The notes under the pieces are model-generated. The model saw only the letters and a program-made list of their open reading frames with translations, was not told the DNA's origin and made no database searches. Both the position numbers and the translations under genes were made by a program. Source: Desmodesmus armatus (Eukaryota > Chlorophyta > Chlorophyceae > Sphaeropleales > Scenedesmaceae). Taken from it: DNA of 64,000 nt. The stretch is taken from positions 62,001 through 126,000 of the forward strand of contig VIIQ02000138.1 of assembly GCA_007449985.2 (NCBI GenBank), in the 5' to 3' direction. Shown here piece by piece: positions 43,501 through 55,500 of the stretch. Each line of letters opens with the position of its first letter. Positions within the stretch are counted from its first letter, which is position 1.

Positions 43501-46500
43501 CGACACACCCATGTCCTGTTGCTGCTTCGAGCCGCCGCCGCCGCTGCTGCTGATGCCAGCAGCACTAGCAGCACCAGCACCCGCAGAGACAGAGCCACTG
43601 CCTGCACGTTTGGCTGCCGCTGCTGCCGACGAGCTCTTGCTAGCCGTGGTCTTACCAGCACCAGTAACAGCACTGCGCTTCGTGGCCTTCGCCGCGAGCG
43701 ACACGCCGCCAAACGTGTGCTGTATCGCCAGCCCCGCAGCGCTGCGGTCATCCCCGCCCAAACCCTGCGCGACAAGGCCCAGCGGCCCCATCACTAAACC
43801 GCTGCCGCCGCCAGCCGCCCCCCGCTGCTGCTGGTGGTGGTGCTGGTGACCAGCAAAGTTGCGCTCGGCGTCGTTCACCATCAGCAGGGCTAAGGCCTGC
43901 TGCTGCTGCGCCTTGCGTGGGGGACGCAGGTGGCTGTAGCGGTCGGGGAGAGGGCGGCCCTCGGCCACGTGCATCTGCCGTAGGGCCTCCAGGGCCCCGG
44001 CTAGTCTACTGACCAAGGTATCCAGGAGCTTGTCCAGGGTGGGCAGCTTGGTGGGTGGCGGGCCGTTGCGCAGCAACACCCTGCAGCAGCAGACAGCACA
44101 GCAGGGGCAGTGACGGTATTAGGCATGCTGTTGGCTCGGGAGTGGGGGGTGGAGGGAATGTTGTGTGCGTCGCAGGTGCTTTTGATGTGTGGCAGATGGG
44201 AGGGGGCAGGGCCAACATGCAGCAGCACCTGCTGCCGAAGAGCGAGAGAGAGGGGGGTACTAGAGTGATGAAACACAAATCCGCAACAGCACACCAAGCA
44301 ATGCAGTGTTGTGCACACACAATGTCATCAAAAGTGTGTCTTGCGGACAAGACCTACCTCTGTGCTGACTCCTTCCAAGTCTCAATGGCAGCCATGAGTG
44401 AGGCCAGGGGCTCGTGAAGGTTGCTGCTCAAGGGGTCTGCAGCAGCAGCCTCAATCAACACCTGGATCTCATGCAGTGTCGGCCGCGCTGGGATGCCATT
44501 GCTGCCAGCAGCAGCCGCAGCCGCCGCCACTGCTGCCGCCACAGCAGCAGCATCAGCCCTTCCCGCAGCGTCTGCTTCAGCGGCGGCAGCCGCTGCTGCG
44601 GCAGCAGCAGTGGCGGCTGTGTCAGGGCGCGCTGCTGCTGACGCTGTGGGGGCGTCAGCTGCTGCTGTTGCCGCTGGAGTGTCCGCAGCGGCAGCAGTAC
44701 CAACAGCAGCAGCCATTGCAGCAGCGGCCGCAGCCTCCGCCTCTGCTGCTGCCTGGGCGGCAGCATCTGCAGGCTCAGGTGCAGGTGCTGCTGCTGTAGG
44801 CGCTGCTGGTGCTGCTGCTGCTGGAGGTGCTGCCGCTGCAGCTGCCGCCGCAGCTTGGTTGCTCTGCTGCTTGCTGGCAACACCCGGGTGCAGGGCAAAG
44901 ACTGCGTTGGCTGCTGCATCAGCAGCCTTTGAGGCTGTCTGCACTGCTGTGAGGGCGTGATTGGCAGCAAGCTCCCAAGCTGAGTGAGCAGCGATGACGT
45001 TCTGAAGGTCCACAATCGACTCAAGCCTACAGAAAGAGGCATGAAGAATGTATGTGCAGGGTTCAGGAACTCAGATGGTTGATGCTGTTGTTGTTGCACA
45101 GGTCACACAATATCTTGCTGGCATCCGCCAAACAAACTTGCGTTGGGACGCTGCAATTTTGCAACCTTCCCCAGCGCCGTCTACTGTTGCAAAATAGCTG
45201 CATGAGTAGCTCAGACAACGGCGAATTCCTGGCTATTTTCCGCCGCCGCGGTTCTCATCTCACCTGAAGGGCAGGCCCTGGCCTTCCCGTATGAGGCCAA
45301 TCACCTCCGTCACCTCCACCCCCCGCCTGGCAGGCACCCCCTTGGGCCCCGGCAGCAGCTCCATCACTCGCTTCTGCCACGCAACAGCAGCAGCAGCAGC
45401 GTCCGACAGCACCTCAATGGTAGCCCTGTCGACAGGCAGCCCTGCCCCCAGCTTCATGAGCCGGACAGCCTCCTCAAGGCTGCCCTTCTGTGCAGGAGGG
45501 ATGCTGGCAGCAGCGGCGGCTGCTGCTGCTGCCGCCTCGGCCGTCAGCATTGCCTCAAGCTCTGCATCCTCCTCCGCATTGCTGCCAGCAGCAGCAGCGG
45601 CAGCAGTGGAGTCGACGGCGGCTTGCTGCTGCTGCTGGGGTTCAGAGGACTGGGGTTGAGCAGACTGCGACTGAGTCTCTGCGGTGTTGTCCAGGGTTTC
45701 ATCTGCAAGGAGCAGGTCTTCCTCAGCAGATGCCCCACCTGCTGCTGCCACAGCTGAAGCATCTGGCTGCTGCTGTGCTTGCTGCTGCTGCTGCAGCTGG
45801 CTGGACTGCTGCGGCTGTGCTGACCCCTCAGCAGGCCGATCAGCGCCAGCCCTAGCTGCTGCTGCCGATTGCGCCTGCTGCAGCTGCTGCCTCTGCAGCC
45901 GCCGCAGCTGCCGCTGCTGCCGCTTGTGCTGCTCAGCGGCCTCGTGCAGCTCAAACAGCAGCGCAAAGTTGTCGCGCACGAGGCACTGCCAGCGCAGGGC
46001 GTTGCGCCTGTCGATGAGACCCTTGAGCTCGTCAAAGGCAAGGCCGATGCTGTCACCCTCGGCTGCACACAGCATGTCACAGCACAGCACAGGACACATC
46101 ACACAATACAGCGCGTTGCAGCAAAGCAAGACACGGCACGGTAACCTACCCTGCCTGCGGATGGCAAGCTGTGGATGCAGCGCTATACATGCATAGGCTA
46201 GTCGGCGTTGCGTGTCCAGCACAGAGGCTACATGCAGCTGACATGCAGACGATCCTAGCGCGCGTGTGTCCTGAAAGCCCGCCCTCACCTATGAGTCCCT
46301 CCAGCTCATTCATCTCCATGGAGGCTGCAGCAGCAATGTCGGCATTCCACGCGCTGCATATGGAGGCGCAGGGGTCGGCCTCTACAGCCGCGGCAGCCGC
46401 TGCCACCACGGTGGGCTGCTGCAGCACTGCTGACGCACGGGACTGCCAGGCACGACCCTCCAGCAACACCGCCTGTGAATGTGTGTGTGTGTGTGGGGGG

Positions 46501-49500
46501 GGGGAGACAGCAGGCAAAAGGCAGTGGGGGTGGGGATGCAAGATGGAAAGACTACACTTCCACACCTAGCTGAGTCTGGCCAAAGGCGTCAAAGGACATC
46601 AAGGACTCTTCAGGAAGAGTCAAGGTTTCTTCAGGACATGACCTCCCCTTGACGGGTTGTGCTGAGCACAGCAATCCCTACCAATCAACACGTCATCCAA
46701 GCGCCATTGCTCATTTGCGTATTCACGTTATCTCCCGCAATGCCCACTCTCTCCTGCACGCCGTCCATTGCGCCCCTCGTTCTTCCCTCTCTCACTTTCT
46801 CACATTCACTCACTCGCCCCACCCTTGATTGCCCCCTTTGCTCACCTGCAGGTCGTCCATGTGCCCCTCTCTCTCCCCTCTCTCACTTCCTCACCTTCAA
46901 TCACTCACTCACAGCAATAAGTCACTCACTCCCCCGTCACTTACTCCCCCTGGCTCACCTGCAGGTCGTCCATGTGCCCCAGGGCCGCCCCCGTCGCTGC
47001 TGCCGACAGCAGCAGGTCACGCACCCTGTCAGGGCTGGGGTTCTGCCCCGCTGCCATGTCCTTGCGCAGCGACTCAACACCCTCCTGCCAGCCCTCACAC
47101 GCAGCCTGAGAGACACACAGCGGGAAACAGAGGACAGGGGGGGGGGGGGTCGGCACTAGGTCCGCGGAGAGAATTATTGATTGGTGGGGCAGCACATCAG
47201 CAACACTCAACACCCTCCTGCCAGCCCTCACACGCAGCCTGGGGCACACACAGCGGGAAACAGAGAGGGAGGTGTGTGTGTGTGTGTGGGATGAGCAGTA
47301 GGTCAGCGCAGTAGGTGGTGAGGCAACACTGAACAACACTACACGTTGTTTCCCTCCCACCACCCCCTGACCCCCAACCTCCTCAAGCAGCTCCCCTCCC
47401 AGAAAACAGTCGACCCTGACCCCCAACCTCACTCAGCTACGCTGCAGCTAAGCACCAGAAACCACACCCCTGCTCAGGGTCAAACACCAAGGACCCACCT
47501 GCAGCATCTTTGCCTCCACGAGTCCAAAGGAAAAAGAAGACAACCCACCAAATGTACAAAAGGCAATGATGGTAGACTATCTATTGAAACCAAAGCATAA
47601 TCTGGACCCACCTGCAGCTTCTGTGCCTCCATGAGCCTCTCCACCTTCACGTTCAGCTCCTGCCCCGCCTCAACAAGGTCAGCCAGGTCGTCTAGGCTGA
47701 TCAACACAGGCTCAGGTGACTCCTGGGTCTCACGAAGGACCCCCGCTGCTGCTGCTGCTGCTGCTGGTGGTTCTGCTGCTGGTGCTGCTGGAGCCGAATC
47801 TGCCACTGCTAGTGCTGATGGCCCTGCTGCTGCTGTTGTTGACTCTGCCACTGCAGCTGCACCAGCCTGCTCAACAGCACCTGCCGCCACTGCTGCTGCT
47901 GCAGGCGCTGTTGGCCCTGCAGCAGCGTCCTGCATGACGACATCACCAGCCGCCGCACCGGCAGCAGCGTCAGCAGCAGCAGCATCGGCCACGGCCGACT
48001 CCTCGGCTTCCCGCTCTGCAGCCTCCGCTGCTGCTGCCGCTGCCAGCGCCGACAGCACAGCCGCCGTGGTCGCCGTCGCCGCCGCCCCGCCCTTCAGCTT
48101 CGTCACAGGAACTGCTGCCTTCTCAGCAGCAGCACCTTTGGAAGCAGCCGCCTCGGCGGCTGCGGCGGCGCCAGCGTCGGCGGCGGCGGCTGCTGCAGCG
48201 GCAGCGTCGGCGGCGGGCGCTTGGCCTGCCCAGTGTGACACGACGGGCCCGTATTCGTCCCCGTCCTCGTCAGAATCCAACAGGCCTGACGCAGCCAGCG
48301 CCTGCAGCACCGTCAAAAAGTGGCAAGATCTTTTTTCAGGGCTGAAACACTTAGCAAGCAGCCGTGGCAGCCAACAGTTCGGCAGTGATTTACTTCAGCA
48401 CCCAATACGCCTGATGCAGATAAGAGAAGGGCCACCAAAGGGTTGGCAGGGGGGTGGACAGTGTACCGCACAGCCCTGCTACCAGCAAGAAAGACCTAGC
48501 ATTAGCCCACAAAGCTGTGCAAGCAGAAACGGCTGCATCATTTGCCTGCCAACTGGCACGGGAGATGTGCTGCAGACACTGCTGCAGTAGTGTGTGCTTG
48601 ACCACGTCATCTGCAGCTGTTCACCCGACTTGGTCGTGTACAGGTCTGGTTGCAACCAGACCTGTACATGACCAAATCGGGTGAACAGCTGCAGGCGACA
48701 ACTGCTCAAGCAGACACTACTGCAGCAGTGCTCCAAGCTCCAAAACCAAGCCCGCAGGACAACATACTTAAATCCACCACAGGTGATGCCATCCACAGGT
48801 GATGCCAGTGTCAGTGTTTGTGAAACGTATCCAAACCTCACGTTTGGTTGCCAACAAGTGTTCTCCAACCACACACACCTGCAGTTTGCTTGCAGCAGCT
48901 GCTGTTGCCTGTCCCAGCAGCAGTGCTGCCTCCCTGTCCCAGTCCAGCACTGCCTGCAGGCGGGTCTTGATGCCCTGGGCCTGCTTGCTGGACACAGCAC
49001 CCAGCCGGGTGGCCTCCTCAAGGACCTCTGCGGGAGTGAAAGGGGGGGGGGGGGGAGACGGGTGAGCAGGCACAGTCAGGGCGAGGCCCACAAATTACAG
49101 TGCAGCAACACATTACAAGGGAAGGACCTCGTGAGCCAATGGCTTGCTGGCAAGTAGCGTGGATGCATGTCCGCAATACCTGTACTGAATCCTGCTGTGC
49201 TGCACTGTACTGTACTGTACTGTACTGACATAATAATGACATAATAAGCAGCCCGTGAGCATGTGCTGACAGCGGCATCCATACCAAACAAGACCCCCCC
49301 CAATCTCCGGTGACACAATGCACACCTGCCAGGGCAGTCACGCTGGACTTTGTGCTGAGGATCTTGCGGGCGCTGTCCTCCCACTCCCGCCGCCGTATGC
49401 GTGCGCGTAGGGCGGCGGTGGCGGCCTCGCCCACACCCAGGCGCTCCCCGGTGTGCAGCAGCTCCCGCATCGCCTTCAGCGTACCACCCTGTACACAACA

Positions 49501-52500
49501 CAACACAGCACCAGCCAACAGCGATTCACGAATAGACCTGTAGTGATTGATAGTAGAACTGCTGTGATTGTCGTGTGCAGCCGCCGAGCCTGACTCGGCT
49601 CAAAAACTTCCAGAGGCATTGTTCCAAGGCCATGTTTCATGGTCAAACAACAACAAGCTGCAGAAAGCACCTGGCGCAACTTCACAAACACACTTGCGAA
49701 GCTAGCTCAATGCCATCCTCTCAACATCCTACAGCGCTTCCATAAGTGTGAGTTCACCTGTGAGGCCAGGTTGTTGGCCTTGCGCAGCCAGTCCTGGGCC
49801 TTGCTGAGCAGCGTGTGCACGGTGTCAACGTCTGACACGTACACCGGCAGCGTTGCCGCTTGGTCTGCCAGGGCCTGCAGGTCTTCCAGGGGGGAGCGCA
49901 TCTGCAGGCTCTCGCGCACGCGCGCCTGCAGGGACTCACCAGCCTCGATGGCTGATGACAGGCGGTCAAGGCCTGCAGCGGCAGAAACAGACACACATAC
50001 AAGCTTTGTGAATGAGCGGAATGAGCCCAAAATGATTTTGGGAGTGAGAAGGTCGCGGCTGTGCGGTGCCTCGCCCGCCTGTAGTGCTGACTACAGACGG
50101 TCAAAGCCTGCAGTCTACACCACACAGCCACAGAGCACACCACCAGACAACCGTTGGGCACAAGGCGACGGTCAATGTGTCCGCAGCGGTTGGTATGCTT
50201 GGTGGAATGAGCAACCTGAGTGGACCGTCTTTCAAAAGCTCTAACGAGCCTGGGTCCTGTCTATCCGTATGCTGGTACAGCAAGCATGACCACATGCCCG
50301 GACGGCGCATGCCTACCTTCCAGCGCCAGCCCACATGTACCAGCCTGGTGCTGCAGGTCCCGCAGCCCGTGGACATCATATCGGTCATCGCCCTCTGCAG
50401 ACAGCACCTCCGAGATCTGCTCCTGCAGCGCAACACCCTCCTCCAGCCGCTGCCGCAGCAGCTGCTGCTCCGGCAACTCCAGCCCAATGTCCAACACTTC
50501 GTCTGCAAGCTCAGACAGCGCATGCACGTCAAAGTGCTTCCCCGCAAACGCCGCCGCAGCAGCAGCAGCAGCTGCTGCCAGGGCAGCAGACGGCGGCTCA
50601 GCCACCCGGGCAGCCAACGCCTCTTCACTGCCTGTGCTGGCAGCAGGTGGGGCGCCAGAGCACCCAGAGAACGCAGCAGCGACGGCGGCAGCAGCGGCAG
50701 CGCGGGTGTTGACCCGCCGCGCTGCGGCGGCTGCAGCAGCGGCTGCAGCAGCCCCCGCATCGGCCGCCGCCTTGCGCTCTGCTGCGGCAGCATTGCTCCG
50801 CTCGGCGGCCAGGGCGCCGTCAGCGGCAGCGACGGCTGCGATGCTGACACCGGCAGCAGCGGCAGCGGCGGCGGCTGGGAGGCCGATGGCTGTGTAGTAC
50901 TTTGTGCGCCAAGCTGCTGCTGCAGCTGCCGCTTCCTGCAGCTCCTCGAGGCCTGGGGCCTTCACAGGGTGGGGTGTGCGGGACAGCAGCTGGGCCACAG
51001 TGTCGTACGAGGTCCTGGACTTGTTCTTGGCAGCAACCTCAACCTGTCAGCACAAACACAGGAACACATTAAAGATTTTGATCGCACACCTCAACGGATT
51101 GCATCGGGGATGCGGCAAAGCCTGCAGGATGAAAAGCTTCACCTCAGGGGAGGCATCATCCCTAACACCTTGAAGTGAGAGCACCACAAAGCCTGGCTTG
51201 GCCAGTTCTCTGTGACCCAACTGCCCCCCCCCCCCCACATCTTCCTCTGTGACCCTCCCCTGTGATGGAAAACAATATGCAAGATTCTTTGATAAATTAA
51301 CAAGGAAGAGATCAGATCCACATATGCAGCCCCTCACCTGATGTGCCCAGCGCTCCACCTCCTGCAGCTCCTGCTGCAGCTCGCGGGCCTGGTCACACTC
51401 ACGACCACCCCACAGGAACTGCTGCCCCCGTAGCTTCAGCACCTGCAGTAAAAGACAAGCAACGAAAAACCAGGCGTGCACGCAGAGGAGGCGTGAAAGT
51501 TCATATCCCATGCAACCTTGGTGCGAGTGCTGGGAACAGTAGTGTTAGACGTGGATCTCAACTCATCTCAAATCATCTCAACATTGTTGAGATCATCTCA
51601 GGCCCCTGGGTAGTAAGGTTTGTGCAGCACCTTCTATCTGTACGTGTGGCCAGCCAAGAACCTCCGCCCTCTCTTGACCACATCTGTAAACCAGATGGAT
51701 GCATCACATGCAGTAACCAAGCAGCAATGCTGAGCTTCAAGCGTATTCCAGGATTTAAGGACTGCAGCGACGGCCACAAGGGCAAATCAAACATAACAAA
51801 CCCACCTGCAGAGCCTCCACAGCAGCACCCCCCGCTTGCAGCAGCTGCTGCACAGCCGCCACCCAGCGGTCCCGCCGCCGCGCCAGCTTCCGCTGCTGCC
51901 GCTCAAGCTCCTGCTGCTCCGTAAGGTTGTTCTTGCGCCGCCGCCGCGGCCGCTTCGCCTCATGCGGCACTGGGTGCGGCGAACCCCGCCCTGCTTGAAC
52001 AGGAGACCCGCTTGACCCCTGCTGCTGCTGGGAGTGGCGCTGCTGCTGCTGCTGCGATCCCAGCGGGCTGCCCAGCTGTTGCTGCTGCTCGCGGGCCTGC
52101 CGCTGCCGTGCGCTGCGCCGCTCGCCGCTGCCGCCGGCAGCTGCTGCTTCTGCGGCAGCGTCCGCCATCACCTGGTCAGCTTCCGGTGACGCCTGCCTCT
52201 GCTGCTGCTCCTGCTCCTGCTGTTGCTGCTCGTCTCCAGCTGCAGCCGCTGTTGCAGCAGAGTCGCTGGACATGGCCTCATCCCCAGCTTCCGCTCCATC
52301 CGCTGCATCCCCACTGCCCTGCTGCTGCTGCTGTTGGGGGTGGTGGGCGCCATGTTCGTGCTCCTGCCCCTGCTCCTGCCGAGATCCCTCACACACCTCC
52401 TCACCATCCGTATCACTCGTGCTGCAGCTGCCGTCGCTGCCGAGCTCATCCCGCTCGTCCCCACTGCCAGGCGCAGCACCCTCACCACCCTCGGCATCCA

Positions 52501-55500
52501 TAGCAAGGGCTTCTGCCTCGTCCTGAAGCACCAACAGGGCCTCTGCTGCTGCAGAAGCCACCGCTGCATCCTGCCCAGCTTCTGCCTCCAGCTTCAGCAG
52601 CACTCCTGCAAGCTCCTGCAGCTGCCAGTCCCCTTCATCGCCGCTGCCCTTGCCATCCCTGTCTCTGTCCCTGCCGGAACCGCCCTTGCGCGACCTGCTG
52701 CTGCTGCCGCCACCTGCCCCGCCTGTGCCCTTCTCAGCTGAGGGGCCTGGCAGCGGCGGCGCACCACCTGAACCCCGTGGGGACAGCAGCTCACTCTCCT
52801 GTGTGACAGACAGCAGTGGTGAAGCAACGTCAGTGGACAGAAGGGTGGGCTCTGGACCCCAAAACCTCCAACGCGCATACCGCCTGAACCCCGTGGGGAC
52901 AGCAGCTCACTCTCCTGCACACCAAGAGCAGTGTTGAAGGAACGTCAGTGGGCCTCAGGTTGCAGGGTGATCTGTAAGCATGTCAGTGACTGCTGCCTGT
53001 AGCAGTGCTGCCTCATGCACCACCCTTGTCGCGCCCCAGTCTCGTGGGCCGGGCCGGGAACCAATGGCTGTAGCATGTGACCTGCTATGACCTTGTTGAG
53101 GACGGTACTCACCAACAAGGTCATAGCAGGTCACATGCTACAGCCATTGGTTCACGGCCCGGCCCACGAGACTGGGGTGCGACAAGCGATACAAACTCAT
53201 GACAACCCCCAACTTGCTGGCTGGCATCAAGGTTGTGCCTGTGGTCCACACACCCTGTACCGCACTTCACTTCACTGTGGTTCTACTACAACCATAGTAA
53301 AGACACACCTGCGCTTTCGCCCTGTTGCGTGTCTGCCGGCGCGGCAGGCTGAAGTCCCCACACAGGTAGAAGTCCGCCGCAAAGTCGCTCGGCGCCCGAT
53401 CCAGCTGCGACACCATAGTATGCACCTCAGGAGGCAGTACAGGTGCCAGACCAGTCAGCACTGCCAGCGGCTGCTGCTGCTGCTTGCTGCTGCCAGCCCC
53501 CTTGCTGGAGGGTGCCTCCCCTCCCGCTGATCGAGGGGAGGTAAGGCTGGAGGAAGCGGTCCTGCCGGGCTTTGGAGGCCGACCAGCAGCAGCTGCAGCA
53601 CCCCCTTCGTCCCCTGAGGACGCACGGGAGTTTGTGGCAGTGGTGTTAGCGCCGCCACGGTTGCCGGAGGATGGGCCCGCAGCAGCAGCACCAGCAGCAG
53701 CAGAGGAGGTGGGGCTCCTGTGTCCTGCTGCTGCTGCTGCAGCACTGTCGCCAGCCTTGGTGCTGGAGCTGGCCCCAGGCATGGCTTGCATGGTGTGCTG
53801 CTCACAGGGCTGCTGCTGCTGTTGCTGCTGGTGGTGCTGGTGCTCAGGCGGGTGACCCTCAGCATTCTGCGCATCCTGCTGCTGCTGCTGGTGGTGTTCA
53901 GCTGCTGCGGCAGCAGCAGCAGCAGCAGCATCCATTACCAGGCTGTCCCCAGACAGCTGCTGGTCAGCAGCAGTGGCAGCATCTGCCTGCTGCTGCTGTT
54001 GTGCTGCCGCTGCTGCAGCCGCCTTGATGCTCTGGATGGCCTGCACAGCCTCGCTGTTGACCAGCTGCTGCTGCTGCTCAATCACCCGCTTGGCACCCTC
54101 TGGCAGCTGCTGCTCCACATCCATAGCCTGCAGGTGCTGCTGCCATTCCTGCTGCTGCTGCTGCTGTTCCTGCTTGACACCCACATGACCCACAGCAGCT
54201 GCTGCCTCAGCGGCAGCAGCAGCAGCAGCAGCAGCGTCTGCGCCCTCCCCAGCACCCACAGCCGCGTCAGCAGTAGCTGGATCTGCCGTGTTGGCGTCAC
54301 CACCTGCATCAACCTCAGTGAGTGCTGCTGCTGCAGCCAATGTGTCTGCAGCCCCCACTCCTGCTGCTGCTGCTTCTGGTGCGTCACCTTGTGCATCCCC
54401 CTCCTGCTGCTGCTCTTGCTGCTGATGCTGCAGCAGCTGGTTCTCCTGCTCAGCAGCCATCCCAGCATCAGCATCAACATCAGCATCAGCTGCTGGTGGT
54501 GCCTCCAGTGCCAGGAGGTGCCCCGTGTCTGCTGCCAGTGCTGCGTGAACAGAGGCTATGGTGCGCCGCACCTGTGCCTCTAGGGCTGCTCGGCGTGCCG
54601 ACTCTGCCTGTGCCTCCAGCTGCTGCACATCCTGCAGGGGGCAAGTGAACGAATTGGGGGGGGGGGGATGGGTAGATGGGCTACAAGTGGATACTTTCAC
54701 CGCTGGGCAGTACCCTCCAGACTAGATGAATAAACTCTTCCAATGTTGGAATGAATGACAGGACAGCGAGGGGCTGTCAGATAGGGGATCCAGGGAGCTG
54801 ACTTCGTAAGCTCTGCATCAAGCAGAAGGCAGCAGGCTTCACACATTCAATGCCAACAGCAGCAGCCTCCATGTAGATAGTGCTTGTGATTTGGTAGGAT
54901 ATGGCTGCTGTACTGCTTCACCCTGGCCCAAGTGAAAAACAAAATGGAGGAGGCTCCATGTTGTTCCACATGGAGCCTCCTTCATTTTGTTTTTCACTTG
55001 GGTCAGGGTGAAGCAGTACAGCAGTCGTATCACACCAAATCACAAGCGCTACCTACAAGGAACCCCTCCATCCACACAAAAACTCTGCCCAGCACACATA
55101 ACCTTCGCAGTGGTGTGCCTTGAGCTAGTGAGCAGCCGTAACCATCATGCCCACACAACCATATCCAGCACACAACCCCGTCGTCCCCAGAAGAAGGAAC
55201 GCGAAGGTTTGGCTGAGACAACATGGCAGCCATATACCCACCATGCCACACCCGACCAGCCGCCTCCTCCAATTTGTCCCTCAGCTGCGCCAGGGTGAAG
55301 CGGTACAGCAGCCGCCACTCCCGCGGGCCACACTCGCACAGCGCGGCAGCGTGGTAGGGGCACACGTAGCGCCGGGGGCAGCAATGGCACTCAAGGGCCA
55401 ACGTGTGCAGGGGGGCCCTGCGGTATGACACAAGACGCAGCAGCCGGCAGGCAAAGCTGAAGTCAGTCATGTGTTATGTCATTGTGAGAATTTCACGACA

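Noticed and set aside
44398..44960. Plus-strand Ala, Leu or Gln-rich frames opposite KDM5-like exons (also 45291-45659, 47631-48590, 50220-50897, 53720-54583, 57690-58757, 59198-59995)
   Set aside because: GCA/CAG repeat coding leaves all frames open on both strands. The minus-strand frames carry the domains, splice sites and consistent phases.
53026..53184. Hairpin as a bacterial-type terminator or tRNA-like gene
   Set aside because: Nuclear intron context, arms far too long, and no tRNA cloverleaf signals.
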